This document shows, piece by piece, positions 1-10,999 of a DNA stretch of 57,683 bases; positions within the stretch are counted from its first letter, which is position 1, and each line of letters begins with the position of its first letter. Below the pieces are notes generated by a model. That model was not told the DNA's origin and ran no database searches. It was given only the letters and a program-made list of their open reading frames with translations. The stretch spans positions 40,001 to 97,683 of the forward strand of contig RPFO01001798.1 in assembly GCA_009746045.1 (NCBI GenBank), read 5' to 3'. Source of the DNA: Mesostigma viride (taxonomy: Eukaryota; Streptophyta; Mesostigmatophyceae; Mesostigmatales; Mesostigmataceae). Made by a program: the position numbers and the translations under genes.

Positions 1-765
1 CTAGGACAGTGGGCAAACACATTGGGACCAAACCACATATTTCCATATAGTTCCCCCACTTTTTAGAAAGTTTGCCTACTTGGGACCAAGAAATAAGCAT
101 GGATGCACAAGTTATAAATTTTCCCGCAAAAAGGGTCCTTTTTTTCACACAAAAGTTCACAAATCATAAACACGCGACTTCCAAAAATGCCACACCACAT
201 ATTTTCAAATACTAGAGGTTGAAGGACATGCACACAACCCCAAAATTTGAGGTCATCAATCTGACAACCACAGCTCAAGTTATGGACATTCATTGGTTGT
301 CAACTGTGACGAAGCTTAGGGAGGTTTTAGCCAGTATGTAACCACACTAACACCCCTTTATACATCTAACTAAGCCACGTGAAAACTTGCCAAACCACAT
401 ACTACCATCCTCTGCAAATATGGTACCTGCTATGTTCAAGTAGGTTTGACGACATTCTGACAAGAACTGCCCAAGTTACAACCATTCCAAGACGGCCACC
501 CATGTAGACGCTACAAGGAAATTAGAGTAATCATTCAACCACACTAGCACCTCCTTCTTCATCAACGACAACTGCAAACTTACCAAAGCACACATAATTA
601 ACTCTTGCACGCTGATGGCAACGCATGCTCAATGTGGGGGGTCATTGTGACAAGAACTACTCAAGTTGATGGGTTTCCTATATAGGGTCACCTGACAACT
701 TGCCTGAGGCGCTAATTATTAAAGCTAGGACCACTCACTAACTAAGCTAGTAATTAACCCCCACA
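1..765. repeat. decayed ~190-bp tandem repeat, AT-rich
   Basis: No gene is recognisable here. Similar phrases recur roughly every 190-200 bases: 'aaccacact(a/g)...cacc' with 'cttgccaaaccacata' near 347-400 and 535-590, and 'gacaagaact..(c)tcaagtt' near 459 and 650. The copies are too diverged for firm boundaries. They may be older relatives of the 184-bp satellite downstream, but I could not align the two families. Confidence 0.35.
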
Positions 766-1545
766 ATGCCACGTCATATGCCATCCAACATGCACCAAAA
801 CCATGCTGAGTATGTTTACAAAGTACAAAGGGGTGGCCATGCACGCAACTCATACGTCTTCATCGTCCCTCGAGCATTGCTGGCCAGCCTTGTAAATATG
901 TGCATAGCCTTGACGATGGTAGCCCTAACATGCCTAAGCAGCACTTCCTATGTTTCTCCCAGGTTAGAGTGTAAGGTTGATGCCAACCAAGCTAATCAAC
1001 ACAACAACACCTCCGAAACTGTCCTCCCCGGCATGGATGACAAACTAGGGCTATGGAGGGCAAGAAGGAACCAAGTAGGAACATGGTATATATAGCTTGC
1101 ATGCAGTCATGCATGTCAACCATGGTTGGCTCGATCAGCACATTGTAGCCGTCTTGTCAGATCATCATAATAAAGGAAAGCTGAAACAACCAATGGTGGC
1201 AGCTATCACATTACATGCAGTCACACAAATGCAATATCTCCAACATCATTGTCGTCAGTCAGATCATCATCACTATACACTTCCATCCCTGCTGCACGAT
1301 AAAATGCAAAGAAACCATTGGCGGCCCTTCAGTGCATCAGCGCTGTAATGCCGCTGCGGCCTGCGAAGAGAGGGTGTGTCACTCTCTGACACAACAAGAA
1401 GCGTCCATACGCACAACATCCTTGCCAGAACACATTTTATGAAATTCTTATACCTTCCCGAATTCGAAGAGCTATAGGCTGCTACTGAAGCGGCCCTCAC
1501 ATCAACCCGAAAAGCCATTTTTGTCCCCTGAAAATTATTTGGAGA
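766..1545. other. no recognisable gene
   Basis: Several short open frames overlap on both strands, as expected by chance. None shows a family motif, signal peptide or codon pattern that I can support. I see no RNA gene or repeat here. Confidence 0.5.
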
Positions 1546-1549
1546 TGGA

Positions 1550-2460
1550 ATAATGGTCAGTTTGACCTCAAATTTGGCACCAAGGTTCCTTATCAGATAT
1601 CTTATGATGCCATGTGGTCAAAAAAAAATTTTGGACTCGGCAGCATGGTAACATGGTGACATTTGCTAGCAAAAAATACCGTATTTTCAGCACTTTCTGG
1701 CATGTATGCATCTATAATAACACCAAATGAACTCAGTTGGGCCTGGAACTTTGCACATGTTGTAAACACATCCCATGCAGCATGCCCACGAAGTTTCAGG
1801 CTGGTTGGTTGACGAAATGGTGACAGATGCTAGCATAAATACCCCCAAAATGCAGTTTTTCATGGTTTTCCAAGGTTTTCATCACACATATGCATATATA
1901 ATGACACCAAATGAACTCAGTTGGGCCTGGAACTTTGCACATGTTCTAAACACATCCCATGAAGCATGCCCACAAAGTTTCAGGCTGGTTGGTTGACGAA
2001 ATGGTGATAGATGCTAGCATAAATACCCCCAAATGCATTTTTTCCATGGTTTTCCAAGGTTTTCATCACACATACGCATATATAATGAGACCAAATGAAC
2101 TCAGTTGGGCCTGGAACTTTGCACATGCTCTAAACACATCCCATGCAGCATGCCCACAAAGTTTCAGGCTGGTTGGATGGCAAAATGGTGACATATGCTA
2201 GCATAAATACCCCCAATATGCAGTTTTCATGGTTTTCCAAGGGTTCCGACACATGGGTGCACATATCAATGAACTCAGTTAAGCCTAGAACTTTGCACAG
2301 CTCATAAAAACATCTATGTTAACTGCCCACAAGAAATTCAGACTGTTTGCACGACAAATAGTTGACAGATGCTAGCGAACATAACACAAAAAATGCAGTT
2401 CCTAGTAATTGTTTTTCAAGGGTTTCATCACATAGTTGTCAAGATTTCATTCAAGTTTGG
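1550..2460. repeat. 184-bp satellite, about five copies
   Basis: The phrase 'atgaactcagttgg(g)cctg(g)aactttgcaca' ends its first part at 1740, 1924 and 2108, exactly 184 bases apart, and recurs in altered form at about 2282. The phrase 'tggtgaca..tgctagca' recurs with the same spacing. The central copies are very similar and the outer copies (about 1550-1690 and 2290-2460) are decayed. Because 184 is not a multiple of 3, successive copies fall in different frames, so the short ORFs here are not genes. Confidence 0.85.
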
Positions 2461-2621
2461 AAGGTATAGTCAGGTTCCCAGCAACACATCTAGATTATAT
2501 ATTATGTGACAATTCAGGAAGGCAGACTTAGGGGCACACGCCCATGATACAACGTCAACATGTGCATCAATAACACACATGTAACTTAGCTAATCATCAT
2601 AATAAAAAGCACACCTTCCCA

Positions 2622-3340
2622 ACCCACCCACCCACCCACCCACCCACCCACCCACCCACCCACCCACCCACCCACCCACCCACCCACCCACCCACCCACC
2701 CACCCACCCACCCACCCACCCACCCACCCACCCACCCACCCACCCACCCACCCACCACCCACCCACCCACCCACCCACCCACCCACCCACCCACCCACCC
2801 ACCCACCCACCCACCCACCCACCCACCCACCCACCCACCCACCCCACCACCCACCCACCCACCCACCCACCCACCCACCCACCCACCCACCCACCCACAC
2901 CACCCACCCACCCACCCACCCACCCACCCACCCACCCACCACCCACCCACCCACCCACCCACCCACCCACCCACCCACCCACCCACCCACCCACCCACCC
3001 ACCCACCACCCACCCACCCACCCACCCACCCACCACCCACCCACCCACCCACCCACCCACCCACCCACCCACCCACCCACCCACCCACCACCCACCCACC
3101 CACCCACCCACCCACCCACCACCCCCACCCACCCACCCACCCACCCACCCACCCACCCCACCCACCCACCCACCCACCCACCCACCCACCCACCCACCCA
3201 CCCACCCACCCACCCACCCACCCACCCACCCACCCACCCACCCACCCACCCACCCACCCACCCACCCACCCACCCACCCACCCACCCATCCACCCAGCCA
3301 CCCACCCACCCACCCACCCACCCACCCACCCACCCACCCA
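2622..3340 (+). repeat. (CCCA)n microsatellite, ~720 bp
   Basis: This is an almost pure CCCA tetranucleotide array with occasional one-base indels such as CCACCC. The minus strand reads (TGGG)n, which is strongly predisposed to form G-quadruplexes. All frames are open through it, producing artefactual repeat 'proteins'. Confidence 0.98.
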
Positions 3341-3346
3341 TATAAC

Positions 3347-3582
<236 letters not shown>

Positions 3583-4170
3583 CCCTCCCTCATTCATGCC
3601 CTCCGTCAGTCATGCCCTCCCTCCCTCGCTCCCTCCCTCCCTCCCTCCCTCCCTCCCTCCCTCCCTCCTCCCCTCCCTCCCTCCCTCCCCCTCCCTCCCT
3701 CCCCCTCCCTCCCTCCCTCCCTCCCTCCCTCCCTCCCTCCCTCCCTCCCTCCCTCCCTCCCTCCCTCCTCCCTCCTCCCTCCTCCCTCCCTCCCTCCCTC
3801 CCTCCCTCCCTCCCTCCCTCCCTCCCTCCCTCCCTCCCTCCCTCCCTCCCTCCCTCCCTCCCTCCCTCCTCCCTCCCTCCCTCCCTCCCTCCCTCCCTCC
3901 CTCCCTCCCTCGAGGGAGGGAGCTCCCTCCCTCCCTCCCTCCCTCCCTCCCTCCCTCCCTCCCTCCCTCCCTCCCTCCCTCCCTCCCTCCCTCCCTCCCT
4001 CCCTCCCTCCCTCCCTCCCTCCCTCCTCCCTCCCTCCCTCCCTCCCTCCCCCTCCCTCCCTCCCTCCCTCCCTCCCTCCCTCCCTCCCTCCCTCCCTCCC
4101 TCCCTCCCTCCCTCCCTCCCTCCCTCCCTCCCTCCCTCCCTCCCTCCCTCCCTCCCTCCCTCCCTTCCTC
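3583..4170 (+). repeat. (CTCC)n microsatellite with internal palindrome
   Basis: The CTCC/TCCC array is homopurine/homopyrimidine and can form triplex or G-quadruplex structures, with (GGGA)n on the minus strand. At 3903-3920 the array flips strand over a few units, making the perfect palindrome CCCTCCCTCGAGGGAGGG. This looks like a small inversion or fold-back event inside the array. Confidence 0.97.
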
Positions 4171-5582
4171 ATGCATCCGGATCTGTTCGTTCATGCATGC
4201 ATCCACTCATTCATTAACATGCCTCCGTTGGTGAGGGGTTCAAAATAATGCAACAGGCACGAAAAAAGGGGGAAGGAGCCGCCTGCCCAACGTGCCGCCC
4301 GGCGACGGCAGCGATGGGCACAGGGGGGGAACGGTGCACTTTGTCTTGTTCGCCTGGGTGCGCCGGCAGGGTGCGGGCACTGTCGCGTTTTATTTCGCCC
4401 GCCCGCCCCAGTCCTTCTCGGATTGCCTCCTCAGGCCATGGCGTCAGGGTAAGAGTTCTTTTCGCCCGGCACCGGACGCTTAAACCACTAGAAGACGCCG
4501 AATAATGACGATAAAAAAGCGGGTTACGACGATAGAAACCAGTAGATGTTGGTTCTCCCGCACCCCAGGCACACCAGCGACGTCGGCAGCAAGCGCCGCC
4601 CGCAATTTATGCAGTGGACAATGTTGATAACCCCAAGGGAAGCCATAAAGCTGCAAGAAATGGGGTAAAAGCGATTAAATTTACGACATGCATTTTTGCC
4701 CCTGTCAGCGCTCCTATAAATCTGACTTCTACGGGAAAATTGCGTGCAACATGGAAACGCAAAATTAAGGGAATCGTTGTGCTGGATTTCTTCGAAATGA
4801 TATAAGGAATCGTTCGAAAGTGTGCCCTCCCACCAGGTGCGTCTAAATCTGTGCTAGACATTACCTTGCACACGCACGGGTGGCTGAGCTCGGCGGGCGA
4901 AACTGGCCACTGCTGCGTGTTTGCCCTCGCACACACGCACAAAGAAACTGTTTCCCGACGTTTTTTTTGCAGAATAAATTTCCTTACGTTAATGCCGATC
5001 GAACAAGCGAAATCCGGTACAAAATGGCTTCGTAGTCCGTGCACAGTAAATTTTCACGCTACCATAGCCTTCGCAATGGAATTTGCACTCAACATCTCCC
5101 GCGCGCACCGAATTTCGTCACTTTCTCCCCGAAATTTCGCGGGGCAACTTTGGCGCGGCGTCGGATTGATGTGCTGATCACGACATCAACGAAAACAATC
5201 TAAAGCTGCCAGGTATACGACAACACGACGGCAAGCGACGGCGAGCTAGCTCTGTGGCGGAAACTGCCCAAAAAGAAAGCAAAAGCTTCGAACGATGAGC
5301 TCATAGAAGAAAGCACTGATAGCAGATAACATTCGCGACAAATCTGTACCTTACCCTTGAAAATCCCTTGCCCAGGCGCGCAACAACAGCCGTTCTTCCA
5401 TGGACAGGTCAGACACGCGCTTCGCAGGTCTGAACAATTACTTACCGATAATGGCCGAAAATCTGGAAAAAAGCACCAGATCGGTTAATTAAGAATTCGA
5501 CGCAACCGATATTAATGCCTGCTTCGCGGTCAGAACAACCCCCCCAAACGAGATTTTACTGCCGCTATATCATGAATTCTAT
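4171..5582. other. no recognisable gene
   Basis: This is mixed-composition DNA. The largest open segments (minus 5044-4607, 145 codons; plus 4851-5177) have no recognisable domain, and the two strands are open over the same interval. A GC-rich patch around 5130-5165 contains 'tttggcgcgg', which resembles an E2F-type site, but this is weak evidence of a promoter. Confidence 0.45.
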
Positions 5583-6144
5583 TTCATGTCCCACGTATAG
5601 CTCCCACAAAAACCAGCATCTTCATTAAAACAATAAGTGGAAGCATACATGTGACACTATTGACATGCCCGGAGGCACGCCGTTCAAGGCCCTTCATGAA
5701 GTACGTTGCCCTAGAGGCAACCAAGACAAGGGTGGGTGGGTGGGGAGCAAAGAAAGAGGCCGACAAAATTAGCCAGAGCGGCTTTTAGTCGCAAAACCTC
5801 CCTTATCCCTAGCTAACTGACGTCATTAAACCCTTATGTTCAGTGATGCTAGTAAGACGCTAACCGTACAGACCGGGGGTAGAATATCCCGAATCTGCAC
5901 GGCTAGTATTAAATAATGCGTAGGTTGTTCTTTTCAGGGGCACAGCACCTCTCGCCCCGTTCCGCCCGGGTATAATCAACCCAAGCGCGGAACGCACATT
6001 TTATTTAATTCATTTTTCAACCATGCACTATACTGCATCTACTAATCACAAAAGCTCTAGCCAAACAGCTACGAGAAAACACTACGACCTATAAGCCGCT
6101 CATCCAGCGGCCTCTTGTTCCCGCATTCACGTATAGAAGAAACT

Positions 6145-7032
6145 ATAGCAGTGCTGGAGGAGCACGTGACCTGGCCGTTGGCCGAGAAGCTGACCTCGCT
6201 GAACACGACGCTCAACACGGTGGAGGCCCGGGTCTCCAATGTGGAAACCAAGGTCGCCCACAAGCTCCAGCCCCAGTTCACGACGCTGCACACCGCGGCA
6301 CAGGCATCGGAAACGCACGCTGCACTTGTCTCTCGCCTTAACCAGGTGGAGGGCAAGTGCGGCGTGCTCATGAAGAAGCTTGAAGCCATCACCGCCCACA
6401 CCGAGGCCCTGGCCTCACAGGTCCCCAAGATAGCGGAGCAGACGGCCACCATCGCATCCCAGCCACCCCGGCTGGAAGCTGGTGACCTCCCGCCCCTCTC
6501 CTATGCGGACCTGCTGCGGACAGCGACCGCATCCACCACCGACGCCATCGCTACGAAGCTCCAGGAGCTTGAAGACCTTCACCAGGCTCAACAACGGGAG
6601 GCCACCGACCGCGCCCGCCGCGACTGCCGGGTGGTGCTGCGTCGCTTCCCCCAGAAGCCAGGTGAGACGTCAACCTCCCTTGCCGACGAGCTTAAGGACC
6701 AGCTCCTTACCCTCATGGGCCTGGTAGGTGAGGTAGAACTGCGTGGGTGCCACCGCCTTCCCCACTCACGGGACAAGGCGGCTCCCCCACCAGTCCTTCT
6801 CACCTTCCCCTCCCGTGAGGACAAGCAGCGGTTCCTCTCTCGTCGCAAGCGGTTGCACGACCTCACCTGGACGCTGGACGACGACCTGACCCCCGCTCAG
6901 CAGCAGCAGCGACGTGACCTGTGGCCTGAATACCTCCGCCACAAGCAGGACCCCCAGAAGCCCAAGGTGTACTGGCGGGGCGGGGACCTGCTGATGATCA
7001 ACCACAAGATGTGGACGCCCCCAGCGGGCTAG
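6145..7032 (+). pseudogene. LINE ORF1-like protein, 5'-truncated
   Basis: This reading frame continues into the flanking element, but the LINE sequence itself begins at codon ATA 6145. The N-terminal part (EEHVTWPLAEKL onward) is heptad-like and rich in L/V/E/T, consistent with a coiled coil. The C-terminal ~110 residues ('VVLRRFPQKPGE' through 'LDDDLTPAQQQQRRDLWPEY' to 'VYWRGGDLLMIN') have the layout of L1-type ORF1 RNA-binding proteins: an RRM-like core followed by a C-terminal domain. The same 'LDDDLT.AQQQ.RR.LWP.YL' signature occurs at 18713-19740 and in the minus ORF 45659-46489. The likely role is RNA chaperone of a retrotransposon RNP. The original N-terminus is missing. Confidence 0.75.
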
Positions 7033-7422
7033 ACTAGAATAGCCCTAGCTTGACTTCATTGGTAGTCACTGTTGCCATGGCAGCCATGCTTAGAATGTTT
7101 GCATGCCTAGCTGTGCCACCATACGTAGTCACGTGCACCGCTCACGCACGGTACACAACCAGCCACAGCCTTAGCTTAGTCTTTGTACAGCCATGCTACG
7201 TCATGGCCTCGATCAGATTACTTGCCCACGCTCCTTGCTATGATATGCTCACATGGGTCTTATTGCACCCACAGTTTGCCGGATCGTTAGCATGTCTTTT
7301 TTTAGCTAGCGCGCCCGAATGCAGCTGTGGCATGCCTTTGGCATGAAGGAGACTGGGAGTCTCTGCCCTTTCTCCTGTTGTGCACACACAGGGATTAAAA
7401 GCACTCGAACGGTGCTCCGTGA

Positions 7423-7436
7423 CTCCCCAACGGGAG
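7423..7436 (+). other. LINE 3' terminal hairpin
   Basis: CTCCC-CAAC-GGGAG forms a 5-bp stem with a CAAC tetraloop, 6 bases upstream of the (TTAA)n tail. An alternative longer pairing exists between GTGCTCC (7412-7418) and GGAGCAC (7433-7439). Similar hairpins with compensated stems recur at 12916, 15923, 16013, 16307, 18474, 21272, 45243, 47222, 47470 and, with a different loop, 8233. A conserved hairpin before a simple-repeat tail is typical of RT-recognition elements in LINEs. Confidence 0.65.
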
Positions 7437-7750
7437 CACGCGTTTAATTAATTAATTAATTAATAGAAGAAACTCCGTTCAAAGAACCCCGATTCATTCC
7501 GCGCGACCAAAAAATTCAGATTACCCCCCATGCCGATGGCATAAAAAAACAACAGCAATATTGTAAACAGGCTTATTTGTGCCACAAACTAACATCATCA
7601 ACTCATCGCCTTTGAAAGATTAGAGTAAAATTTTTCCATTTCGCTTCCATGCCCTGTTGTGGTAGTTTCGCCTGAACGCAGTCGCCATGGCCACTTCCGC
7701 AGGGGGTGCGAGCACTGTGGACGCCGTAAAATTTGTGACCTTCGGTACCG

Positions 7751-7782
7751 GCGCGAATTTTTTGGCGCCAAAAAATTCGCGC
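7751..7782. promoter_or_regulatory. 32-bp perfect palindrome with E2F-like core
   Basis: Both halves are exactly self-complementary. The centre reads TTTTTTGGCGCCAAAAAA, flanked by GCGCGAA/TTCGCGC. TTTGGCGCCAAA fits the E2F/DP consensus TTTSSCGC on both strands. It lies in a ~300-bp unique segment (7493-7797) with no recognisable gene, so a promoter role is only inferred. Confidence 0.4.
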
Positions 7783-7797
7783 ATGTCCCGTCCCCTA

Positions 7798-8212
7798 TAA
7801 TATCCGTGAGAAGGGGCATATGGTTTTTAATACATTCTGAGCCACATCCTAGCTGCAAGTGGAGGGTGTAAACTGCAGCTGCTCGGGGTGCATGCACTTG
7901 CACCACCATGATGTATCATACCAAATGAGTCCTGGCATGGCGGTGGATGATGATTATGGCTACTAAAAGCAATGGCTAGGGCATGACCGGACCTGGCCAG
8001 CGTCTCAGCAGAGAGTGGCTCTCTGCATGGGCAAAGCATGGCTAACTCATAATGTAGCGGATGTGATAAGGCTGCCCCATGGTCCAGAGCCCACAGATCT
8101 AAGGCTTGGAACAACACATTTAGAGGCGCCAGTTTGGGAGAATATACATAGACGCCTCTCCCGGAGCCTGAGGGTTTTTAGGGGCATACCCAGGGTTGCT
8201 GGCAGCGATTAT
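7798..8212 (-). mobile_element. LINE 3' UTR fragment
   Basis: Read on the minus strand this matches the + segment 30758-30990 ('ctgggtatgcccctaaaa.ccctcaggctc' through 'gccatgctttgcccatgcagagagcca'), and continues into the block shared with 16165-16260 and 43730-43850 ('gtggtgca(g)gtgca.....ccatatgccccttctc'). In 45234-45658 the same terminal block follows a LINE ORF1, which identifies it as 3' UTR. This copy has lost its hairpin and tail. Confidence 0.65.
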
Positions 8213-8830
8213 TAAATTAAATTATAACATGACTCCTTTAGGAGATCATGTAGCATATTGAACCCTGCCGGTGGATGGAGTGGAGCCGCGAAAATCTAAT
8301 CTATCCTAGTCTAATCTATCCTAAGCTACAAAGCCTACTAACTACGTGACATTTGCAGGAAAGCGTCCCTTCCTCCTTGTTGGGGATCCCTCCTTGGGGG
8401 GGGAGATGCCCACAATTAAGGGCGGGCTCGTGGGCCTCGACAACGGTCTGCCATCGCCTCTTGTCCTGCATGGCAGTCCATGCGAGGGAGAGGGAGGAGA
8501 TACGGTGTTCAAACTTAGCGGGCAGCAATGGCCATCCTTAACTTACAATTCCTGATGCAAATGTGGATGGCGTTTCTGGCACGTACAGCCCGGGCACTTG
8601 GTGCTGATTGCCACACAGACGCTGATGTGCCCGGCATGGTGCCCGGCATTGGCGGTCCGTCTGCATGAACAATCTTTCATTGCTGGCCGGCTCAGCGCCC
8701 ACCTCGACCTCGTTGCAGACACACTTGCTTGGCAGGGCCCCTTGTTAGGTCCATGAGTTCCAATGTCTTTGCGTTCAGGGCCATGCCCCTGCGATTCGCT
8801 CAATCACATATATATGCACTCCAAAGGGCC
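8213..8830 (-). mobile_element. LINE 3' end with ORF2 C-terminal remnant
   Basis: The minus strand from about 8530 to 8213 aligns with + strand 18190-18500. Both encode 'SLSLAWTAMQ(D/N)K(R/K)RWQT(V/I)V.AH', the extreme C-terminus of an RTE-like reverse transcriptase, followed by a UTR, a hairpin (8233-8244, CTCC/GGAG) and a TTTAATTTAA tail at 8210-8222. The part from 8560 to 8830 is Cys/His-rich on the minus strand but I do not recognise it. Confidence 0.6.
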
Positions 8831-9162
8831 TTTTGGTAGCCCTGCATGCATGCATGCATGAAAACTAACAATGCGGACGGTGTATCCTTCCATGTTCGTG
8901 CGTCCCCCCAGGCCCTGGGAGTCCCCGCGTACGTCAACCCGTAAGCGCGTAGACTGCGACCCATGTGTATCACTCATTGGCATCTACGATAGCCAGCCAT
9001 GTGATGGCGTGATAGCGTTTTTTTTTTTTTTTTTTATGCATCATCGCGAGCTAGATCGAGCCGGTGCGCTACAGATAATCATCACTAGGCTTCTTTATGC
9101 GAATAAAGGCACCATCCAATGCACCAGCGAAGTCTACCATCCCATGAAAGCTATTGGATTCA
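8831..9162. other. no gene; short ATGC run and poly-T
   Basis: A short (ATGC)n run lies at about 8844-8860 and a homopolymer of about 17 T at 9020-9036. I see nothing else here. Confidence 0.5.
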
Positions 9163-9674
9163 TCACTCGCAACACTTTCTAATTCCATCCAGTGTCGTGT
9201 CGAAGTTGAACTCCGACACGAAATCATGGTCGTGCCCGTCCACTACTAAGAGGCTGGTTAAAGCAGTCACAACTCCTCGTAGTAGAATGCCAGGGCATTC
9301 CCCATTTTTAGACCAAGGGTTTGAAGCGACGCCGTATACACGTTCCCAAGGCACGATAGTCGTGGCTATATGAGAAAGCCATTCTAACGTACGTACCCAT
9401 GAGCATTTGCTCACTGGGTCTTACCACGTTCAACCGGAACCCGTGCCCGCTGTTTTCTAAGGATTCATGCTCGATTATCGGGCCAATTTCTCCAGTAAAT
9501 ATAATCGAACGCCTCCAGCGAGATGTTGCATGCCTTGTGTGTATGGGACAGCCGGCGGGCGGCTCTGGGGTCGTCCCGCCGATAAACCACCATCGTGTAT
9601 GCGTAATCATGATGGCTCTCAATCAAGTGCATGCTGTGAGGAACATGGTCCGTTGCTAGGTCTGCAACCTGCAC
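9163..9674 (-). pseudogene. unrecognised spliced or decayed coding segment
   Basis: Three minus-strand open segments with protein-like composition follow one another: 9674-9465 (begins MQVADLATDHVPHSMHLIES), a middle stretch about 9560-9447 in another frame (TGEIGPIIEHESLENSGHG), and 9372-9163 (ATTIVPWERVYGVASNPWSK, ending TGA). The last two can be joined by a plausible intron, donor GTAAGA near 9446 and acceptor ...TCATATAG near 9371. The first junction lacks room for an intron and implies a frameshift. I do not recognise the family. Confidence 0.3.
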
Positions 9675-9748
9675 AAGCTCGCGGACTCGGACCAGATCCT
9701 CCGCCTAATCCAGGATGCATTCTCTAACAGCGGCAGGAACCGCCTGGT

Positions 9749-10294
9749 TTGTCCTATTCAGTGCATGTTCAGCTCGTAAGCCAATGCCAATTGGACCAAG
9801 AGATCACGCTTTCGACCCGTATGAGGGCGAGGCATTGCGTGGTTGGGGAAGCACACCTCCGTGATTTTTCGTCTATGAAACTACGACGTCGGGAAAATGA
9901 TCGCCTAAACAAAGTAGCTAAAAAGGTAAATACAGTTACGTCCCCATATAGTCTGATGGGAACAAGCACCTGGAGTCGAGAACACCGGTACCCCAAGTTG
10001 CATGGCCAACTGACAAACCCGGAAAATAGAGCCGGCCGCTACAGAAAGAGAACGAACCGGCTTGTTGGCGTCAGTATAAACCCTTATGATTGCGTGAGAG
10101 AACGTCGACAGGCAGTCAAAAATCTCTGGTGGCTAGAAAACGACCTGCTGGATGGATTCATTCAGTATGTCGACCGAGAAGCACTGGAACGGCTAACACC
10201 TCGAAAACTTGCAAAACAACTGACGCAGACCAGTAAATGGAAAAGCGACATGCACGCCGGGTCAACGTGTTTATATCATATTCCAGGTAAATAG
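9749..10294 (+). CDS. hypothetical protein or exon
   Basis: This 181-codon open frame has a balanced, basic composition (many R/K, with 'RYRKRTNRLVGVSINPYD' and 'ALERLTPRKLAKQLTQTSKW'). No domain is recognised. The frame closes inside CAG|GTAAAT at 10285, a good donor site, so the stop may be intronic. A candidate acceptor (TGCAG) lies at 10372-10376. The phrase 'gtgtttatatcatatt' occurs on both sides of this putative intron. It could be the 5' part of a gene running toward 11 kb, but I cannot connect it to the TTL-like ORF. Confidence 0.35.
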   Translation: MSYSVHVQLVSQCQLDQEITLSTRMRARHCVVGEAHLRDFSSMKLRRRENDRLNKVAKKVNTVTSPYSLMGTSTWSREHRYPKLHGQLTNPENRAGRYRKRTNRLVGVSINPYDCVRERRQAVKNLWWLENDLLDGFIQYVDREALERLTPRKLAKQLTQTSKWKSDMHAGSTCLYHIPGK

Positions 10295-10999
10295 GTGTAC
10301 GTTTATTCCAAATATAGCCAGTAGTTAATCCCTGCTAAGCCTAGGGTATATCAGTGTTTATATCATATTTCTGCAGCGCAGTATCAAGTGAAAGGTACTT
10401 GTGGTGCGCAAGGTTTTACAAGCTGGATTGCCAGTTTGCCAGAGCCTGTATGCACTGGCCAATGAGTGGCCAGCACGCCCGGATGCGTCCTTTCCCGCGA
10501 AATCTGGGCGTACTTCCCGCGCTTCCAAAATCCAAGCACATTCGCAACGGTAAGATCTTGCCATTATTTTGATATCTTACCTCGTTCCGACGCCTGCGCC
10601 CATGTCCGATTCGATGGCCATGTCCGGCGTGGGAATCAACACCAACAACAAAAACATTTCAGTGAACAGAAAGTATAGGGCCGGTGAAGCGCCGGTGCTC
10701 AGGACTCAGGACGACGACCTGGTCGCCGACGCCCCACCCAGTTCACTAACAGTTCACTGTCGGAGTTCACCAAGGCCCATTTGAGCCGGGCCTTTTTTAG
10801 CGTTTGGTTACGTTTGGGTGCCTTCACTGATGTAAGTCATTATACTTCCTTGATACGTCGATCTTAACATATAGAAAGCCAACCATTCACCATGATGATC
10901 CTTTAATTCATTGCCTGCCAGCTACGTCGGGAGCAACGGACGGCGATTACACTTGGCGCTTCGATCCGCAACTTTACTCGCGGGCCTTGTTGGTCCAAT
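10295..10999 (+). other. intergenic, possible small exon
   Basis: A segment about 10377-10549 is bounded by an acceptor-like TGCAG and a donor-like ACG|GTAAGA and is open in one frame over most of its length, but I cannot connect its frame to either neighbour with confidence. The TTL-like frame is open back to a TAA at 10904-10906. No TATA box or other promoter element is convincing. Confidence 0.3.

Larger units (their letters stand above)
6145..7462 (+). mobile_element. 5'-truncated, ORF1-only LINE insertion
   Basis: The insertion is bounded by a 12-bp target-site duplication, ATAGAAGAAACT, at 6133-6144 and 7463-7474. The uninterrupted site is preserved at 21371-21382 and about 22420 on the other strand, which proves the boundaries. 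The insert starts inside an ORF1-like frame (5' truncation). It has a ~430-bp 3' UTR, a short hairpin (7423-7436) and a (TTAA)n tail. No reverse transcriptase lies between ORF1 and the tail, so this family resembles HAL1-type half-LINEs that depend on enzymes supplied in trans. Confidence 0.85.
5583..7492 (+). mobile_element. solo YR-retroelement (U-G4-V), interrupted by a LINE
   Basis: With the LINE (6145-7462) and one copy of its target duplication removed, this locus is 580 bp and matches the reverse complement of 22405-22984 (also 580 bp) almost base for base. In the other locus those 580 bp are the U1-G4-V1 part of a complete split-repeat element. U is 5583 to about 5725, starting TTCATGTCCC. 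A GGGTGGGTGGGTGGGG tract lies at about 5729-5744. V then runs to ...AACCCCGA. A solo U-V is what deletion between V1 and V2 of a full element would leave, comparable to a solo LTR. There is no coding capacity. Confidence 0.8.

Noticed and set aside
63-293. Small ORFs in the first 1.5 kb
   Set aside because: They are short, overlapping on both strands and have no motif.
9020-9036. Poly-T as a LINE or SINE poly(A) tail on the minus strand
   Set aside because: No target duplication or element body could be found next to it.
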